DNA from: an uncultured Clostridia bacterium
GTDB taxonomy: Bacteria; Bacillota; Clostridia; Oscillospirales; Ruminococcaceae
DNA length: 64,000 bases
Direction of reading: 5' to 3'
Assembly (NCBI GenBank): GCA_945923775.1
Contig: CAMELR010000006.1
Coordinates: forward strand, 37,247 to 101,246
Positions within the stretch are counted from its first letter, which is position 1, and each line of letters begins with the position of its first letter. A model generated the notes under the pieces. It was not told where the DNA came from. It did not search any database and saw only the letters and a list, made by a program, of their open reading frames with translations. Of the stretch, positions 7,918 through 16,710 are shown piece by piece. The translations under genes were made by a program, and so were the position numbers.

Positions 7918-8493
7918 ATGGATCCAAGAAAACATTTCAGCGCACTCAACATAATACACAAAATAATCAGGGAACGCGTTCAGCCCGGCGACATCTGCAT
8001 AGACGCCACCGCAGGCAGGGGCAACGACGCTCTTTTCCTTGCCGAGCTTGTCGGCGAGACCGGGCACGTCACCGCGTTTGACATACAGCAGGACGCGGTA
8101 GACAGCACGAAAAAGCTCCTTGAGGAGCACGGCATGACCTCCCGCACGGACGTACTCCTAAAGAGCCACAGCGAGATGGACGAGGTATGCGAGGAAGGCA
8201 CGGTATCCTGCATTACGTTCAATTTCGGGTGGCTCCCCAAGGGCGACCACAATATATTCACGAACAAATCCACCAGCATTCCGGCAATCGAAAAGGGACT
8301 GAAGCTCCTGAAAAGCGGCGGCATGATGACTCTAATAATCTACTACGGCAGGGAGACCGGATTCGAGGAGCGCGACGCGCTGCTTGAGTACCTCCCCACC
8401 ATCGACAGCAGCCGTTTTACCGTAATTGAAATGCCCTTCGTGAACCGTCCCAACTGCCCGCCGATTCCTATAATTATACTAAAGGATATGTAA
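7918..8493 (+). CDS. mnmM: Class I SAM-dependent methyltransferase, MnmM (YtqB) family tRNA methyltransferase
   Basis: The 191-residue protein has the SAM-binding motif I 'IDATAGRGNDALFLAE' (about residues 23-38) and the acidic motif II 'VTAFDIQQDAVD'. A 'FNFGWLPKGDHNI' segment is typical of the YtqB/rRNA_methylase family (PF06962). YtqB of B. subtilis is MnmM, which methylates aminomethyl-2-thiouridine at the tRNA wobble position; this role is inferred by family membership. Length and motif order are normal. An ATG with a GGAGGA site 6 nt upstream fixes the start. It is transcribed alone from its own promoter. Confidence 0.85.
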   Translation: MDPRKHFSALNIIHKIIRERVQPGDICIDATAGRGNDALFLAELVGETGHVTAFDIQQDAVDSTKKLLEEHGMTSRTDVLLKSHSEMDEVCEEGTVSCITFNFGWLPKGDHNIFTNKSTSIPAIEKGLKLLKSGGMMTLIIYYGRETGFEERDALLEYLPTIDSSRFTVIEMPFVNRPNCPPIPIIILKDM

Positions 8494-8527
8494 TACGCCA
8501 AATATTGACATATCGCCTGATATGTGC

Positions 8528-8555
8528 TATAATAAAACGCAGGCGTTTTATTATA
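8528..8555. repeat. Perfect 28-bp palindrome, first copy
   Basis: TATAATAAAACGC and its exact reverse complement flank a 2-bp AG centre. It starts the first of two direct repeats in this intergenic stretch. Confidence 0.9.
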
Positions 8556-8720
8556 AATCAAAATTCCTTGCGCATACGTCCGCCTTCGGCGTACTCCGCG
8601 CATATCGGCAAATTATGCCACAGCCTGGCGGCTATGGCATAATGAAAACGCAGGCGTTTTATTATAGATTTAAATGCCCTGCGCATCCGTCCGCCTTCGG
8701 CGTACTCTATTCATATTGTT
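8534..8720. repeat. Two direct repeats of about 75-80 bp separated by an inverted repeat
   Basis: The block AAAACGCAGGCGTTTTATTA, then a variable 20 bp, then CGCAT.CGTCCGCCTTCGGC and GTACTC, occurs at 8534 and again at 8645, a period of 111 bp. Between them 8611-8643 is a near-perfect inverted repeat (ATTATGCCA...TGGCATAAT). It fills almost the whole 312-bp gap between mnmM and the zinc-ribbon gene. No coding sequence is seen. Confidence 0.85.
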
Positions 8721-8749
8721 AAATTATAACATATCATTACGATACGATA

Positions 8750-8758
8750 TGCTATAAT
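8750..8758 (+). promoter_or_regulatory. Extended -10 element upstream of the zinc-ribbon protein gene
   Basis: TGCTATAAT lies 47 bp upstream of the start codon. A clear -35 is not visible at 17 bp, so the extended -10 probably carries the promoter. Confidence 0.55.
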
Positions 8759-8805
8759 AAATACAAACAAGTAATCTGGCTTGGTACATTAGAAAAGGAG
8801 ACATT

Positions 8806-11703
8806 ATGTTTTGTATGAACTGCGGTGCTCAGCTTTCTGACTCCGCCAAATTCTGCGGAAGCTGCGGCACAAAGGTCGAGCTTCCCGACTTAGGCACCCC
8901 GGTCGCTGCAGCTGAGGCGTTTCTGGCGAACAACTCCGCGCCTGCACAGGCTGCACCGGCGCAAACCTCCGGAATTCCGGCAATGAGTGCCGCTTCCGCG
9001 CAGAACGTTCCCACTGCTCCTACTGCCCCGACCGCTTCTGCGGCTCCCTCGTTTATTCCGAATGAGGTCAACTCGCGCTCCGGAAGCTTTGGCAGCGACT
9101 TCGCCCAGCGTGCCGACCGTCAGTCCGCAGTATCCGCGCAGAATTCACAGGCTCAGCCTACCCAGCCTACCCAACCTACCCAGCCCGCTCAACCCGCACA
9201 GTCCGGTCAGTCGGCTCAGTCGGCGGCGTACGCGCAGCCTATGCAGCAGTTCAACGCGGCTCAGAGCGCGCAGGATATTCAGCCGATGAGATATTCCGCG
9301 GAGGTTCCCCCGGCGGTTCCTGCGGTTCAGCCAGTCAGGAAAAAGAACCGGCTGATACCCGGTCTGTGTATCGCTGCGGGCGCTGTCGTTGTGCTCGGCG
9401 GCGCGGGAGCGGCGTTCTACCACTTTAACAAGCCGCTGGTTTCAAAGCTCATCATGGGCGACGCTGGCTATGCTCACTCCGTGACGATGAACGCACTTTC
9501 CGGAATCAGCGAGAACAGCGGAGTTATCAGCACAGCGGTTCAGCAGTCGGTCAGTGCGGGACTCATGGCGGCTCAGTCCGGAGCAGAGCTGAGCGGAAGC
9601 GACATCACAGGCGGCGCACTCGACGACGGCTTCGGAGTTTCCGACGAGGAGATGATCGGAAAGGCTCTGGAAATGGCGGCATGGCAGATAAACCACGCCA
9701 CCGGGACCCGCGGTGTGACCTCTGAGCTTGGCATAAAGGCTGAGTTCGAGCAGGCATTTATAGACGCTCTGAAGGCGCAGGGGAACTACTCCGAACAGGA
9801 ATACGACCAGATCGTAAATATCCTGAACAACATCGACCTCACCCTGTCGTTCTCCGAAAAGGACAGCGGCGGCGCGCTGGAATACGCAGTCGATGTCAGG
9901 ACTCCGAACGGTTCTCTCGGAAACGCGCAGCTCCGCTACGAGGAGGACGGCACGGCTTCGCTCGTATTCCCGGGAATGTCCTCCACTGGATTTTCCACGA
10001 AGCTGGCTCCGCACAGCATGAGTGAGAACGCGGCTGCGGCTTCCTTTGATTTCGGGAAGTTCTACGGAAACGTAAGCAGCGGTCTGAAGGAAGCGTTCAA
10101 GGACTTCGAGATAAAGTGCGAGAACGGCACCACCGAACTCGGTACGCTGACATTCTCCGGAATGACCGTGCAGATTGACCTTGACAAGGCAGACCTGTGC
10201 AGCATTGCCATGGTAGTGATAGACTCGGCGCGTGGCGACGACAGCCTAATTGCGTATCTGAGATCCCTTGACGATTCCATGACGGAGCAGGCGATCGCCG
10301 ACGCATTCAACGACCTTGCGAAGCAGGTCGGGGAGTTCCGCACAGACAGCAGCCAGGCGTCTGCGCAGATAAAGTATTACATCAACAGCAACAACACGCT
10401 TGCAGGCGCGGATTTCACCGTTTACGGCTCCGGAGACAATACAGCTCAGTTCCGCTTCCTGACAGCCGGAAACGAGACGCAGATGAACGCTTCCGAGAAC
10501 GGCGACATGCTATTCCAGGCGCGTGTGCTCAGCGAAAGCGCGACCTCCGGCAATGTGACCGCTACAGTCACAAACACTACATACGACGGTCAGAAGGAGG
10601 ACATCAGCTTCCAGGTTGACTACCGCGACCTCGGCACTGCGAATGTGTTCGGTCTCCCCGTGACCACCGGAACGTTCACAATGAACATTTCCGCCGAGGA
10701 TACACAGAAGTTCCTTGAGGACGAACTGGATATGCCGGCTGAGATGGCGGGCAGCGCGGGAAGCTCCGAGCTTTCACTGACCATCGCGCCCAAGGGGAAG
10801 GGCATTGGCTACAGCTTCGAAATGAACGCCCAGAACATCGGCGGGCTGACTTACTATATCAGCGTTGACGAGGCTTCCGGTGAGGTCGCTCCCAAGCCCG
10901 GCAGCGAGTACAAGCTGCTGGATCTCGAAAATGCTGCCAGTGATGAGATCAGCGCGCTGGGCGAGGATATCACAAAGTATTACTCCGAGCTTTCCCTGAA
11001 GGATCCGCTTGTCAATGCGGTTTATTCCCTGATAGACGCTTCCGGAAGCTCAAACGGCGGCTACGATGATTCGTTCGGCTGGGACGACGACCAGGACTCC
11101 AGCATCGGCGCCAACGACCCTGACTGGGACGACAGCGACTGGGACTTCGAGCAGGAAACTCCCGCAGAGGTAACGGAAGCCGACATAATCTCCGCGAACA
11201 CCACCGCGCAGCGCATGAGGCAGAACTGCATGTCGTTCCTTACGTTGATGGGTGCCATGCAGGCGGCTCCGGACTGCGGCTCTGCCGAGGTGATACTCTT
11301 TGTTTCCGACGGCGAATGGGTGTCTTACGTGTCCTCTTACAGCGACAGTGATTTCTCGAGATTCCAGGACGAGTCCGGCTGGACCGACGGCAAGGAGCAC
11401 TGGGGCATGGAATGGTACGACGATGACGACCAGTTAATGTACGCCCCCGACGAGAACAATCTGACCGCCTACGCCGCAAAGGTAATGCCGGACGTAAAGG
11501 AAGGTATTTTCATCTTGTACATTCAGGACGGCAGCGTACTGGGTTCGGTATTCGTGAATGATTACAGCGCATTCAGCGTGCCCATGTCAAGGCACTTCCA
11601 GAGCGGAAGCTGGAACTTCGACGGCTCGGACAGAGCAGGCGTAGCAGACGGCTACGTTGTCGGAACTTCGCCGACGCTCGCACTTGACCCTGACGCAGAC
11701 TGA
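8806..11703 (+). CDS. Large zinc-ribbon membrane-anchored protein with a long extracellular region
   Basis: No characterised family recognised. The 965-residue protein starts with a zinc ribbon 'CMNCGAQLSDSAKFCGSCG' (residues 3-21), then a low-complexity A/P/Q/S-rich linker (about 30-175, including QPTQPTQPAQPA repeats). One membrane helix follows at about 185-207 after the basic 'RKKNR'. The remaining 750 residues would be outside the cell if the zinc ribbon is cytoplasmic. This part contains repeated A/G/S-rich and beta-rich segments, a D/W-rich acidic stretch near 750-780 and a C-terminal domain from about 790. The start is supported by AAAAGGAG 6 nt upstream. It is monocistronic, followed by a strong terminator. 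The architecture resembles zinc-ribbon stress or envelope-sensing proteins of Firmicutes. Confidence 0.85.
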   Translation: MFCMNCGAQLSDSAKFCGSCGTKVELPDLGTPVAAAEAFLANNSAPAQAAPAQTSGIPAMSAASAQNVPTAPTAPTASAAPSFIPNEVNSRSGSFGSDFAQRADRQSAVSAQNSQAQPTQPTQPTQPAQPAQSGQSAQSAAYAQPMQQFNAAQSAQDIQPMRYSAEVPPAVPAVQPVRKKNRLIPGLCIAAGAVVVLGGAGAAFYHFNKPLVSKLIMGDAGYAHSVTMNALSGISENSGVISTAVQQSVSAGLMAAQSGAELSGSDITGGALDDGFGVSDEEMIGKALEMAAWQINHATGTRGVTSELGIKAEFEQAFIDALKAQGNYSEQEYDQIVNILNNIDLTLSFSEKDSGGALEYAVDVRTPNGSLGNAQLRYEEDGTASLVFPGMSSTGFSTKLAPHSMSENAAAASFDFGKFYGNVSSGLKEAFKDFEIKCENGTTELGTLTFSGMTVQIDLDKADLCSIAMVVIDSARGDDSLIAYLRSLDDSMTEQAIADAFNDLAKQVGEFRTDSSQASAQIKYYINSNNTLAGADFTVYGSGDNTAQFRFLTAGNETQMNASENGDMLFQARVLSESATSGNVTATVTNTTYDGQKEDISFQVDYRDLGTANVFGLPVTTGTFTMNISAEDTQKFLEDELDMPAEMAGSAGSSELSLTIAPKGKGIGYSFEMNAQNIGGLTYYISVDEASGEVAPKPGSEYKLLDLENAASDEISALGEDITKYYSELSLKDPLVNAVYSLIDASGSSNGGYDDSFGWDDDQDSSIGANDPDWDDSDWDFEQETPAEVTEADIISANTTAQRMRQNCMSFLTLMGAMQAAPDCGSAEVILFVSDGEWVSYVSSYSDSDFSRFQDESGWTDGKEHWGMEWYDDDDQLMYAPDENNLTAYAAKVMPDVKEGIFILYIQDGSVLGSVFVNDYSAFSVPMSRHFQSGSWNFDGSDRAGVADGYVVGTSPTLALDPDAD

Positions 11704-11718
11704 TATTTTAATAGAGAT

Positions 11719-11751
11719 AACTCCCCGGGCTGTTCAGTTCCGGGGAGTTTT
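11719..11751 (+). terminator. Terminator of the zinc-ribbon protein gene
   Basis: A 10-bp perfect stem AACTCCCCGG/CCGGGGAGTT is followed by TTTT. Confidence 0.9.
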
Positions 11752-11840
11752 ATGCTGGATAAGGCGTAAGGAGGGGAGAGTTTTTGTTTAGGTCGTGTGG
11801 GAAATTGTTGTCTAGAGGTGCAACGTTGCTTGTGAGGGAA

Positions 11841-11921
11841 AACTATAATATAGCGGCTAGTGTTCCATTTACTGCACCCCTCATCGGGAATTGCTCAAAG
11901 GTAAACACTAGCCGCTAAATT
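11841..11921. repeat. Dispersed intergenic repeat, copy 3, as a 14-bp-arm inverted repeat
   Basis: TAGCGGCTAGTGTT (11851-11864) pairs perfectly with AACACTAGCCGCTA (11904-11917). The left part, aactataat...ctagtgtt...cccctcatcggga, matches copy 2 at 18936-18986, and the right tail ttgctcaaaggtaaacactag is its reverse complement. It lies just beyond the 3' end of the pst-pho operon. Confidence 0.8.
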
Positions 11922-11937
11922 AAAGTTTAACACAACA

Positions 11938-11969
11938 AAAATGGGCAGGCTCAACGCCTACCCATTTTT
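11938..11969. terminator. Terminator at the end of the pst-pho operon
   Basis: TGGGCAGGC/GCCTACCCA stem (one mismatch) with A-run on the left and T-run on the right; it can act on both strands and lies right behind the stop of the sensor-kinase gene. Confidence 0.8.
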
Positions 11970-11970
11970 A

Positions 11971-13656
11971 TTAATTTTTCGGAAGCGTCATAGTGAATGT
12001 AGTTCCGCTGCCCTCGGAGCTTTTGACAGTTATCGAACCTCCGTGGAGTGAAACTCCATGCTTTACGATGGAAAGTCCCAGGCCAGTTCCGCCGATTTTG
12101 CGGGAATGGCTCTTATCCGCACGGTAGAACCGCTCAAATATTCGGTCGATACTATCCGCAGGAACTCCTATTCCCGTATCCGAAACGGTCACTACGATAT
12201 CGTCGCCGCTGCTGCGGACGTCAACGTCCGCTCTGCCGCCCTGTTTATTGTACTTTACAGCGTTGTCTATGAGGTTATAGATCATCTCCTCAAGGACTGT
12301 AGCTATACCGGTAAACTCAGAGCGCTCCCCGGTCACGGAGATAGTCACGTGCTTCTCATCTGCCTGCGGACGGAGCCGTTCTGCGGCGGACTGCGCCAGC
12401 TCGTACAGATCAACTCTCTCCCGCTGGTCGGAGAATGTGTTTTCGTCAAGCTGCGACAGCTTGAGTATGTCCTGTATCAGGGTTATCATGCGGCCGGCTT
12501 CATCGCGGATATTCTTCGCAAATCCCGGAATGTCCTCCGGCTTTACGATACCGCCGACCAGCATGTCGGAAATCCCGTAAATAGTGGTGAGCGGAGTTTT
12601 CAGCTCGTGTGAAACATTTGAGGTGAACTCGCGGCGCAGTTCCTCGCGGGCTTCCTTTTCAGTGATATCAAGGATTATCATGACCGCGCCGGTAACGCTG
12701 CTTCCCGTGAACACCGGCGTTGCAATGACCTGGTATATCTTCTCGGACAGCGTGAGGTCAGCCTCGCTGCGTTTGCCTGCGAGGGCGTCCTCGACCGCGC
12801 TGCGGAATGCTTCGCTGCGGTTCAGGACAAGCACGCTGCGGCTGGAACCGGTAAAGTCAGAGCCGAGGATTTTCAGCGCCGCCGTGTTGTAGGAAAGCAC
12901 CTCTGTGCGGCTGTCGATGATTATAAAGCCCTCGCTCATATTCTCGGTGATAAGTGAGAACTCCTTGCGGCTTCGGGTAAGCTCCGCGATCTGCTGATCT
13001 ATCTCGCGGTTCTGCTCGCTTATGCGGTGGAGCAGCGGCGCGATCTCGCTGTAGCTCTCGCCGATGTCGGGATTCTTGAGGTCGATGCTGTTTATCGGAT
13101 TCACGACCACCCTCGCAACTATAGCTGCAACTCCCAGCGACACCATCGCCGCTATAATAACAACCAGCAGGACTTCCCACCACATGCCCGCGATACGCGC
13201 AGCCACGGTATCCATCGTACCGGCAACGCGCACAATGCAGCCGTATCCGATGACTCTGGCGCAGTACACCGTCATCTCCGACATGGTGTAGCTCTCGCGT
13301 ATCGCGGTGCCGGTTCCCGACTGCTTCGCAGCGACTACTTCCTCGCGGTCGAGGTGGTTTTCCATTGTCGCCGGGTCGGCTTCGTTGTCGAAAAGCACCG
13401 TGCCGTCCTGACCGATATAGGTTATGCGGTTCTCAAATGTGCCGTGGATATCATGGCTGAGCTTGCGGAGGCTCTCAACATCGTCGTCTGGCGAGGTGTT
13501 CTCCATCGTTGCCGCGAGAAGCATAGCCTGCTGCTCAAGCTGCCTCTTGAAAAGCTGCTGCTCCTTCGTGTAGGCTACGCCTAGCACCATCGCAACAGCA
13601 GAAATTATTGCGACCAGCGAAACGATGAACGCTCCGCCGAAAATTCGTTTCGTCAT
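11971..13656 (-). CDS. phoR: PhoR-type sensor histidine kinase
   Basis: The 561-residue membrane kinase has TM1 at about 8-28, an extracellular sensor region to about 155, TM2 at about 158-185 and a HAMP-like linker. A PAS domain follows (about 235-330, 'ITENMSEGFIIIDSRTEVLSYN'), then the dimerisation and phosphoacceptor box 'FTSNVSHELKTPLTTI' (His near residue 350). An HATPase domain has N box 'MIYNLIDNAVKY', G1 'VSDTGIGVP' and G2 'GGTGLGLSIVKH'. This matches PhoR kinases that sense phosphate limitation through the Pst transporter and PhoU. It is the last gene of the pst-pho operon, 9 nt after the response regulator. Confidence 0.92.
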   Translation of the reverse strand: MTKRIFGGAFIVSLVAIISAVAMVLGVAYTKEQQLFKRQLEQQAMLLAATMENTSPDDDVESLRKLSHDIHGTFENRITYIGQDGTVLFDNEADPATMENHLDREEVVAAKQSGTGTAIRESYTMSEMTVYCARVIGYGCIVRVAGTMDTVAARIAGMWWEVLLVVIIAAMVSLGVAAIVARVVVNPINSIDLKNPDIGESYSEIAPLLHRISEQNREIDQQIAELTRSRKEFSLITENMSEGFIIIDSRTEVLSYNTAALKILGSDFTGSSRSVLVLNRSEAFRSAVEDALAGKRSEADLTLSEKIYQVIATPVFTGSSVTGAVMIILDITEKEAREELRREFTSNVSHELKTPLTTIYGISDMLVGGIVKPEDIPGFAKNIRDEAGRMITLIQDILKLSQLDENTFSDQRERVDLYELAQSAAERLRPQADEKHVTISVTGERSEFTGIATVLEEMIYNLIDNAVKYNKQGGRADVDVRSSGDDIVVTVSDTGIGVPADSIDRIFERFYRADKSHSRKIGGTGLGLSIVKHGVSLHGGSITVKSSEGSGTTFTMTLPKN

Positions 13657-13665
13657 ACGCGCTCC

Positions 13666-14337
13666 TTATGTTATGTCGACTGCCTTGTAGCCTATTCCGC
13701 GGACAGTCTCGATCATGCCGCCGCAGTCTCCGAGCTTCATTCGCAGCGTGCGGATATGTACGTCCACGGTGCGGCTCTCGCCGTCGAAATCGTAGCCCCA
13801 GACCTTCGTGATGATCTTCTCTCGGGAAAGCACCGTGCCGATATTTTCAAGCAGGTAGCACAGCAGTTCGAACTCCTTGAAAGTGAGCTGTACTTCATTA
13901 CCGTTGACCCGCACAATATGCTTCGAGGTGTTGACGTAAAGCCCGCCTACCTCGTATTCCTTTGTTTCCTGCGAGGAAGTACGGCGCAGCAGCGCCTTTA
14001 TGCGGGAGATAAGCTCCATGGTGCCGAAGGGCTTTGCAACGTAGTCGTCGGCGCCGCTGTCAAGACCTATCACCTTATCATACTCCGAGCCCTTCGCGGT
14101 CAGCATTATAACCGGAAGACCCGCATACTCCGGGTTGGAGCGCAGCTTCGCCAGTACCTGCATGCCGTCCTCCTCGGGGAGCATTATATCCAGCAGCAGG
14201 ACAGACGGCGTTTCCTCCTTCAGAGCCGCCCAGAACTCGCTCGGGCGCTCGAAGCCCTTTGCCTCGAGCCCGGAATTGTTCAAAGCGTACAGCACGAAGT
14301 TCCTGATATTCGCGTCGTCCTCCAGCATGTATATCAT
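13666..14337 (-). CDS. phoP: PhoP/PhoB-type OmpR-family response regulator
   Basis: The 223-residue protein has a receiver domain (about 1-118) with the phosphoacceptor D50 in 'VLLLDIMLPEEDG' and the conserved 'MLTAKG' lysine. The C-terminal winged-helix domain (about 128-222) has 'LTFKEFELLCYLLEN' and 'VWGYDFDGESRTVDVHIRTLRMKL'. By context with pst genes and phoU it is the phosphate regulator. It probably binds the TTAACA-like repeats upstream of pstS, so the operon would be autoregulated. It starts 29 nt downstream of phoU. Confidence 0.93.
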   Translation of the reverse strand: MIYMLEDDANIRNFVLYALNNSGLEAKGFERPSEFWAALKEETPSVLLLDIMLPEEDGMQVLAKLRSNPEYAGLPVIMLTAKGSEYDKVIGLDSGADDYVAKPFGTMELISRIKALLRRTSSQETKEYEVGGLYVNTSKHIVRVNGNEVQLTFKEFELLCYLLENIGTVLSREKIITKVWGYDFDGESRTVDVHIRTLRMKLGDCGGMIETVRGIGYKAVDIT

Positions 14338-14366
14338 AAATTGTCCTCTCTTTCAGCGGACCGGGC

Positions 14367-15005
14367 TCAGCGTTCTCCCGTGATGGAGTAGACCACCCAT
14401 TCCGCGATATTTGTTGCATGGTCGGCGATACGCTCGAGGTACTTTGCCGCCATCAACAGATCCATGAAGTACTCGGCGTCGCCGGAATCGCTGCGCACCA
14501 GCTCGATAAGCTCGCGCTTTACCTCAAGGAAGCGCGCGTCTACCTTATCGTCTGCTTCGATGGCCTCCTTCGCGAGCTTAACGTCTTTTCTGACAAAGGA
14601 ATCAACGCTCATCGTCACCATGCTGATGGCTTCGTTTGCCATGTCCGAGATATGCACCTTGCCCGCAAGCTCGGTGGAATGCACGAATCCCGCTATTTCC
14701 GCGATATCCTGCGACTGGTCGCCGATACGCTCCATGTCGGAGATCATCTTCAGCGCCGAGGAAACGCACCGCAGATCCTTCGCCACCGGCTGCTGATGAA
14801 GCAGGAGCTTCATGCAAAGCGCCTCGATGTCGTGCTCCATGTGGTCGGTCTCTTCCTCGTTGTCGTTGACCTTCGCTATCATCTCGGAGGTCTTTTCGTC
14901 AAACAGTGCCTTTACGGCGCAGGCTATGCTTTCTTCGCACAGAGCGCCCATCTTGATAAGTCCTACGTTGAGCTGCTCGAGCTGCTCGTCAAAACGGTTT
15001 CTCAT
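14367..15005 (-). CDS. phoU: Phosphate signalling protein PhoU
   Basis: At 212 residues it has the usual length and the two three-helix-bundle repeats of PhoU, each with an acidic metal-binding motif ('ETDHMEHDIE', about 50-60, and 'EADDKVDARFLEVKREL', about 148-165). PhoU connects PstSCAB activity to the PhoR kinase and restrains phosphate uptake. It lies 16 nt downstream of pstB, the normal place in Firmicute and enterobacterial pst operons. Confidence 0.93.
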   Translation of the reverse strand: MRNRFDEQLEQLNVGLIKMGALCEESIACAVKALFDEKTSEMIAKVNDNEEETDHMEHDIEALCMKLLLHQQPVAKDLRCVSSALKMISDMERIGDQSQDIAEIAGFVHSTELAGKVHISDMANEAISMVTMSVDSFVRKDVKLAKEAIEADDKVDARFLEVKRELIELVRSDSGDAEYFMDLLMAAKYLERIADHATNIAEWVVYSITGER

Positions 15006-15021
15006 ATTATGCCTCCCTGGA

Positions 15022-15768
15022 TCAGCCGAATCGTCCGGTTATGTAGTCCTCGGTGCGCTGATCCTGCGGAGTCGAGAACAGCTTGTCGGTGTCTGCGTAT
15101 TCAACGACCTCGCCCAGCAGGAAGAACGCCGTTTTGTCGGAGATTCTCGCCGCCTGCTGCATATTGTGAGTTACCATAACTATAGTATACTCCTTTTTCA
15201 GCTCGATTGCAAGGTCTTCTATCTTGGAAGTTGAAATAGGGTCCAGCGCGGAGGTCGGCTCGTCCATCAGCAGTACCTCAGGCTCGACCGCCAGCGCCCT
15301 GGCAATGCAGAGTCTCTGCTGCTGGCCGCCGGAAAGTCCCAGCGCGGATTTTTTCAGCCTGTCCTTGAGTTCGTCCCAGATAGCCGCGTCGCGCAGGGAC
15401 TTTTCAACGATGTCATCAAGCTTAACCTTGGAGTGTATCCCGTGGGTGCGGGGGCCGAACGCGATGTTGTCGTAGACGCTCATCGGGAACGGATTCGGCT
15501 TCTGGAACACCATTCCCACGCGCTTGCGCAGGAGGTTTACGTCCATCTTGCCGTAGATGTCCTCGTCGTCAAGCAGGAATTCGCCGGTTATGCGGCAGCC
15601 CTCGACGAGGTCGTTCATGCGGTTGAGGGATTTCAGCAGCGTGGATTTTCCGCAGCCGGACGGCCCTATGAACGCGGTTATCTTGTTTTCCGGTATCTCA
15701 AGGTTGATCCCCTTGAGCGCCTTGAAGTCGCCGTAGTAAAGCTCGGCGTTCCTGATATCGAATTTCAT
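15022..15768 (-). CDS. pstB: Phosphate ABC transporter ATP-binding protein PstB
   Basis: A 248-residue ABC ATPase with Walker A 'GPSGCGKST' (35-43), Q-loop '[11 protein letters not shown]', signature 'LSGGQQQRL', Walker B '[12 protein letters not shown]' and H-loop 'VMVTHNM'. The '[17 protein letters not shown]' stretch is characteristic of PstB. It powers high-affinity phosphate import with PstC and PstA encoded just upstream; spacing to pstA is 6 nt. Confidence 0.96.
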   Translation of the reverse strand: MKFDIRNAELYYGDFKALKGINLEIPENKITAFIGPSGCGKSTLLKSLNRMNDLVEGCRITGEFLLDDEDIYGKMDVNLLRKRVGMVFQKPNPFPMSVYDNIAFGPRTHGIHSKVKLDDIVEKSLRDAAIWDELKDRLKKSALGLSGGQQQRLCIARALAVEPEVLLMDEPTSALDPISTSKIEDLAIELKKEYTIVMVTHNMQQAARISDKTAFFLLGEVVEYADTDKLFSTPQDQRTEDYITGRFG

Positions 15769-15774
15769 ATGGGT

Positions 15775-16710
15775 TTATCCTTTCTTTTTCGCTATCCGGC
15801 GCTCGATAAGGTCGGAAACGAGGTTTATTAAGAATGTGAGTGCAAGCAGGACTACTGCGGAAGCAAACGCTTCGTTGACATGCAGACCTTCGTTGGAGAG
15901 AATGTACATGTGAACGGTGAGGGTCGCAGCGGAGCTTCCCGAGCCGACAAGCGAGCCGGGAATGCTGTGTCCGGAACCGGAGGTGAAGATGAGCGCCGCG
16001 GATTCGCCGACGATACGTCCTATCGAGAGGATAACGCCGGACATGATGCCGGGCACCGCCGTGGGAAGGATAACGCGGAACACCGTGCGCATCTTGCCCG
16101 CGCCGAGTCCGAAGCTTCCTTCGCGGTAGCTGTCCGGAACGGCGAGGAGCGCTTCCTCAGTGGTTCGGATAATCAGCGGGAGGATCATCATTGCGAGGGT
16201 GATAACGCCCGCCATCATGGAAAATCCCCAGCCGAAGGAGATATTGAACATCAGGTATCCGAACAGACCGAACACGATGGACGGAATGCCGGAAAGCGTT
16301 TCGGTAGTCACACGGATAATCTTGACGAGCTTGTTGCCGCGCTTTGCGTACTCAACGAGGTACACCGCCGCGAAAACGCCTATCGGAACGGCGATGACAA
16401 GGGTCAGCGCGGTCATGATGAGAGTGTTTATCATCGCCGGCATCATGCTGACGTTTTCCGTGGTGTAGTTCCAGTCGAACTGCTCCGCGGTGAGGTGAGG
16501 AACGCCGTTTATAAGAATATACGCGATAATGAAGATGAGCATTCCGACCGAGAATATCGCCGCCAGCATTACAAGGATCATGAGGATCAGCGAAAGCGGG
16601 CTTCTGGCGTACTGCTTGAGGCGCGCGCCGAGGGTCACGCGGTTGATGTAGTTCTCGGGCGCGGTGGTTTTCTTTTCGTTTGTCATAGCTGCTGTCGGAG
16701 CGTCAGTCAT
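15775..16710 (-). CDS. pstA: Phosphate ABC transporter permease PstA
   Basis: A 311-residue polytopic permease with six predicted membrane segments after a hydrophilic N-terminus. The EAA-type loop is 'SYREGSFGLGAGKMRTVFRVILPTAVPGI', and 'GVFAAVYLVEYAKRG' and 'SGIPSIVFGLFGYLMF' are typical of PstA/PstC. Its ATG overlaps the stop codon of pstC (tgATGA), indicating translational coupling, and a strong AAAGGAGG site precedes it. Confidence 0.95.
   Translation of the reverse strand: MTDAPTAAMTNEKKTTAPENYINRVTLGARLKQYARSPLSLILMILVMLAAIFSVGMLIFIIAYILINGVPHLTAEQFDWNYTTENVSMMPAMINTLIMTALTLVIAVPIGVFAAVYLVEYAKRGNKLVKIIRVTTETLSGIPSIVFGLFGYLMFNISFGWGFSMMAGVITLAMMILPLIIRTTEEALLAVPDSYREGSFGLGAGKMRTVFRVILPTAVPGIMSGVILSIGRIVGESAALIFTSGSGHSIPGSLVGSGSSAATLTVHMYILSNEGLHVNEAFASAVVLLALTFLINLVSDLIERRIAKKKG

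Noticed and set aside
8528..8720. Possible CRISPR array
   Set aside because: There are only two repeat copies, of about 80 bp, internally palindromic and separated by an inverted repeat; no spacers or cas genes.
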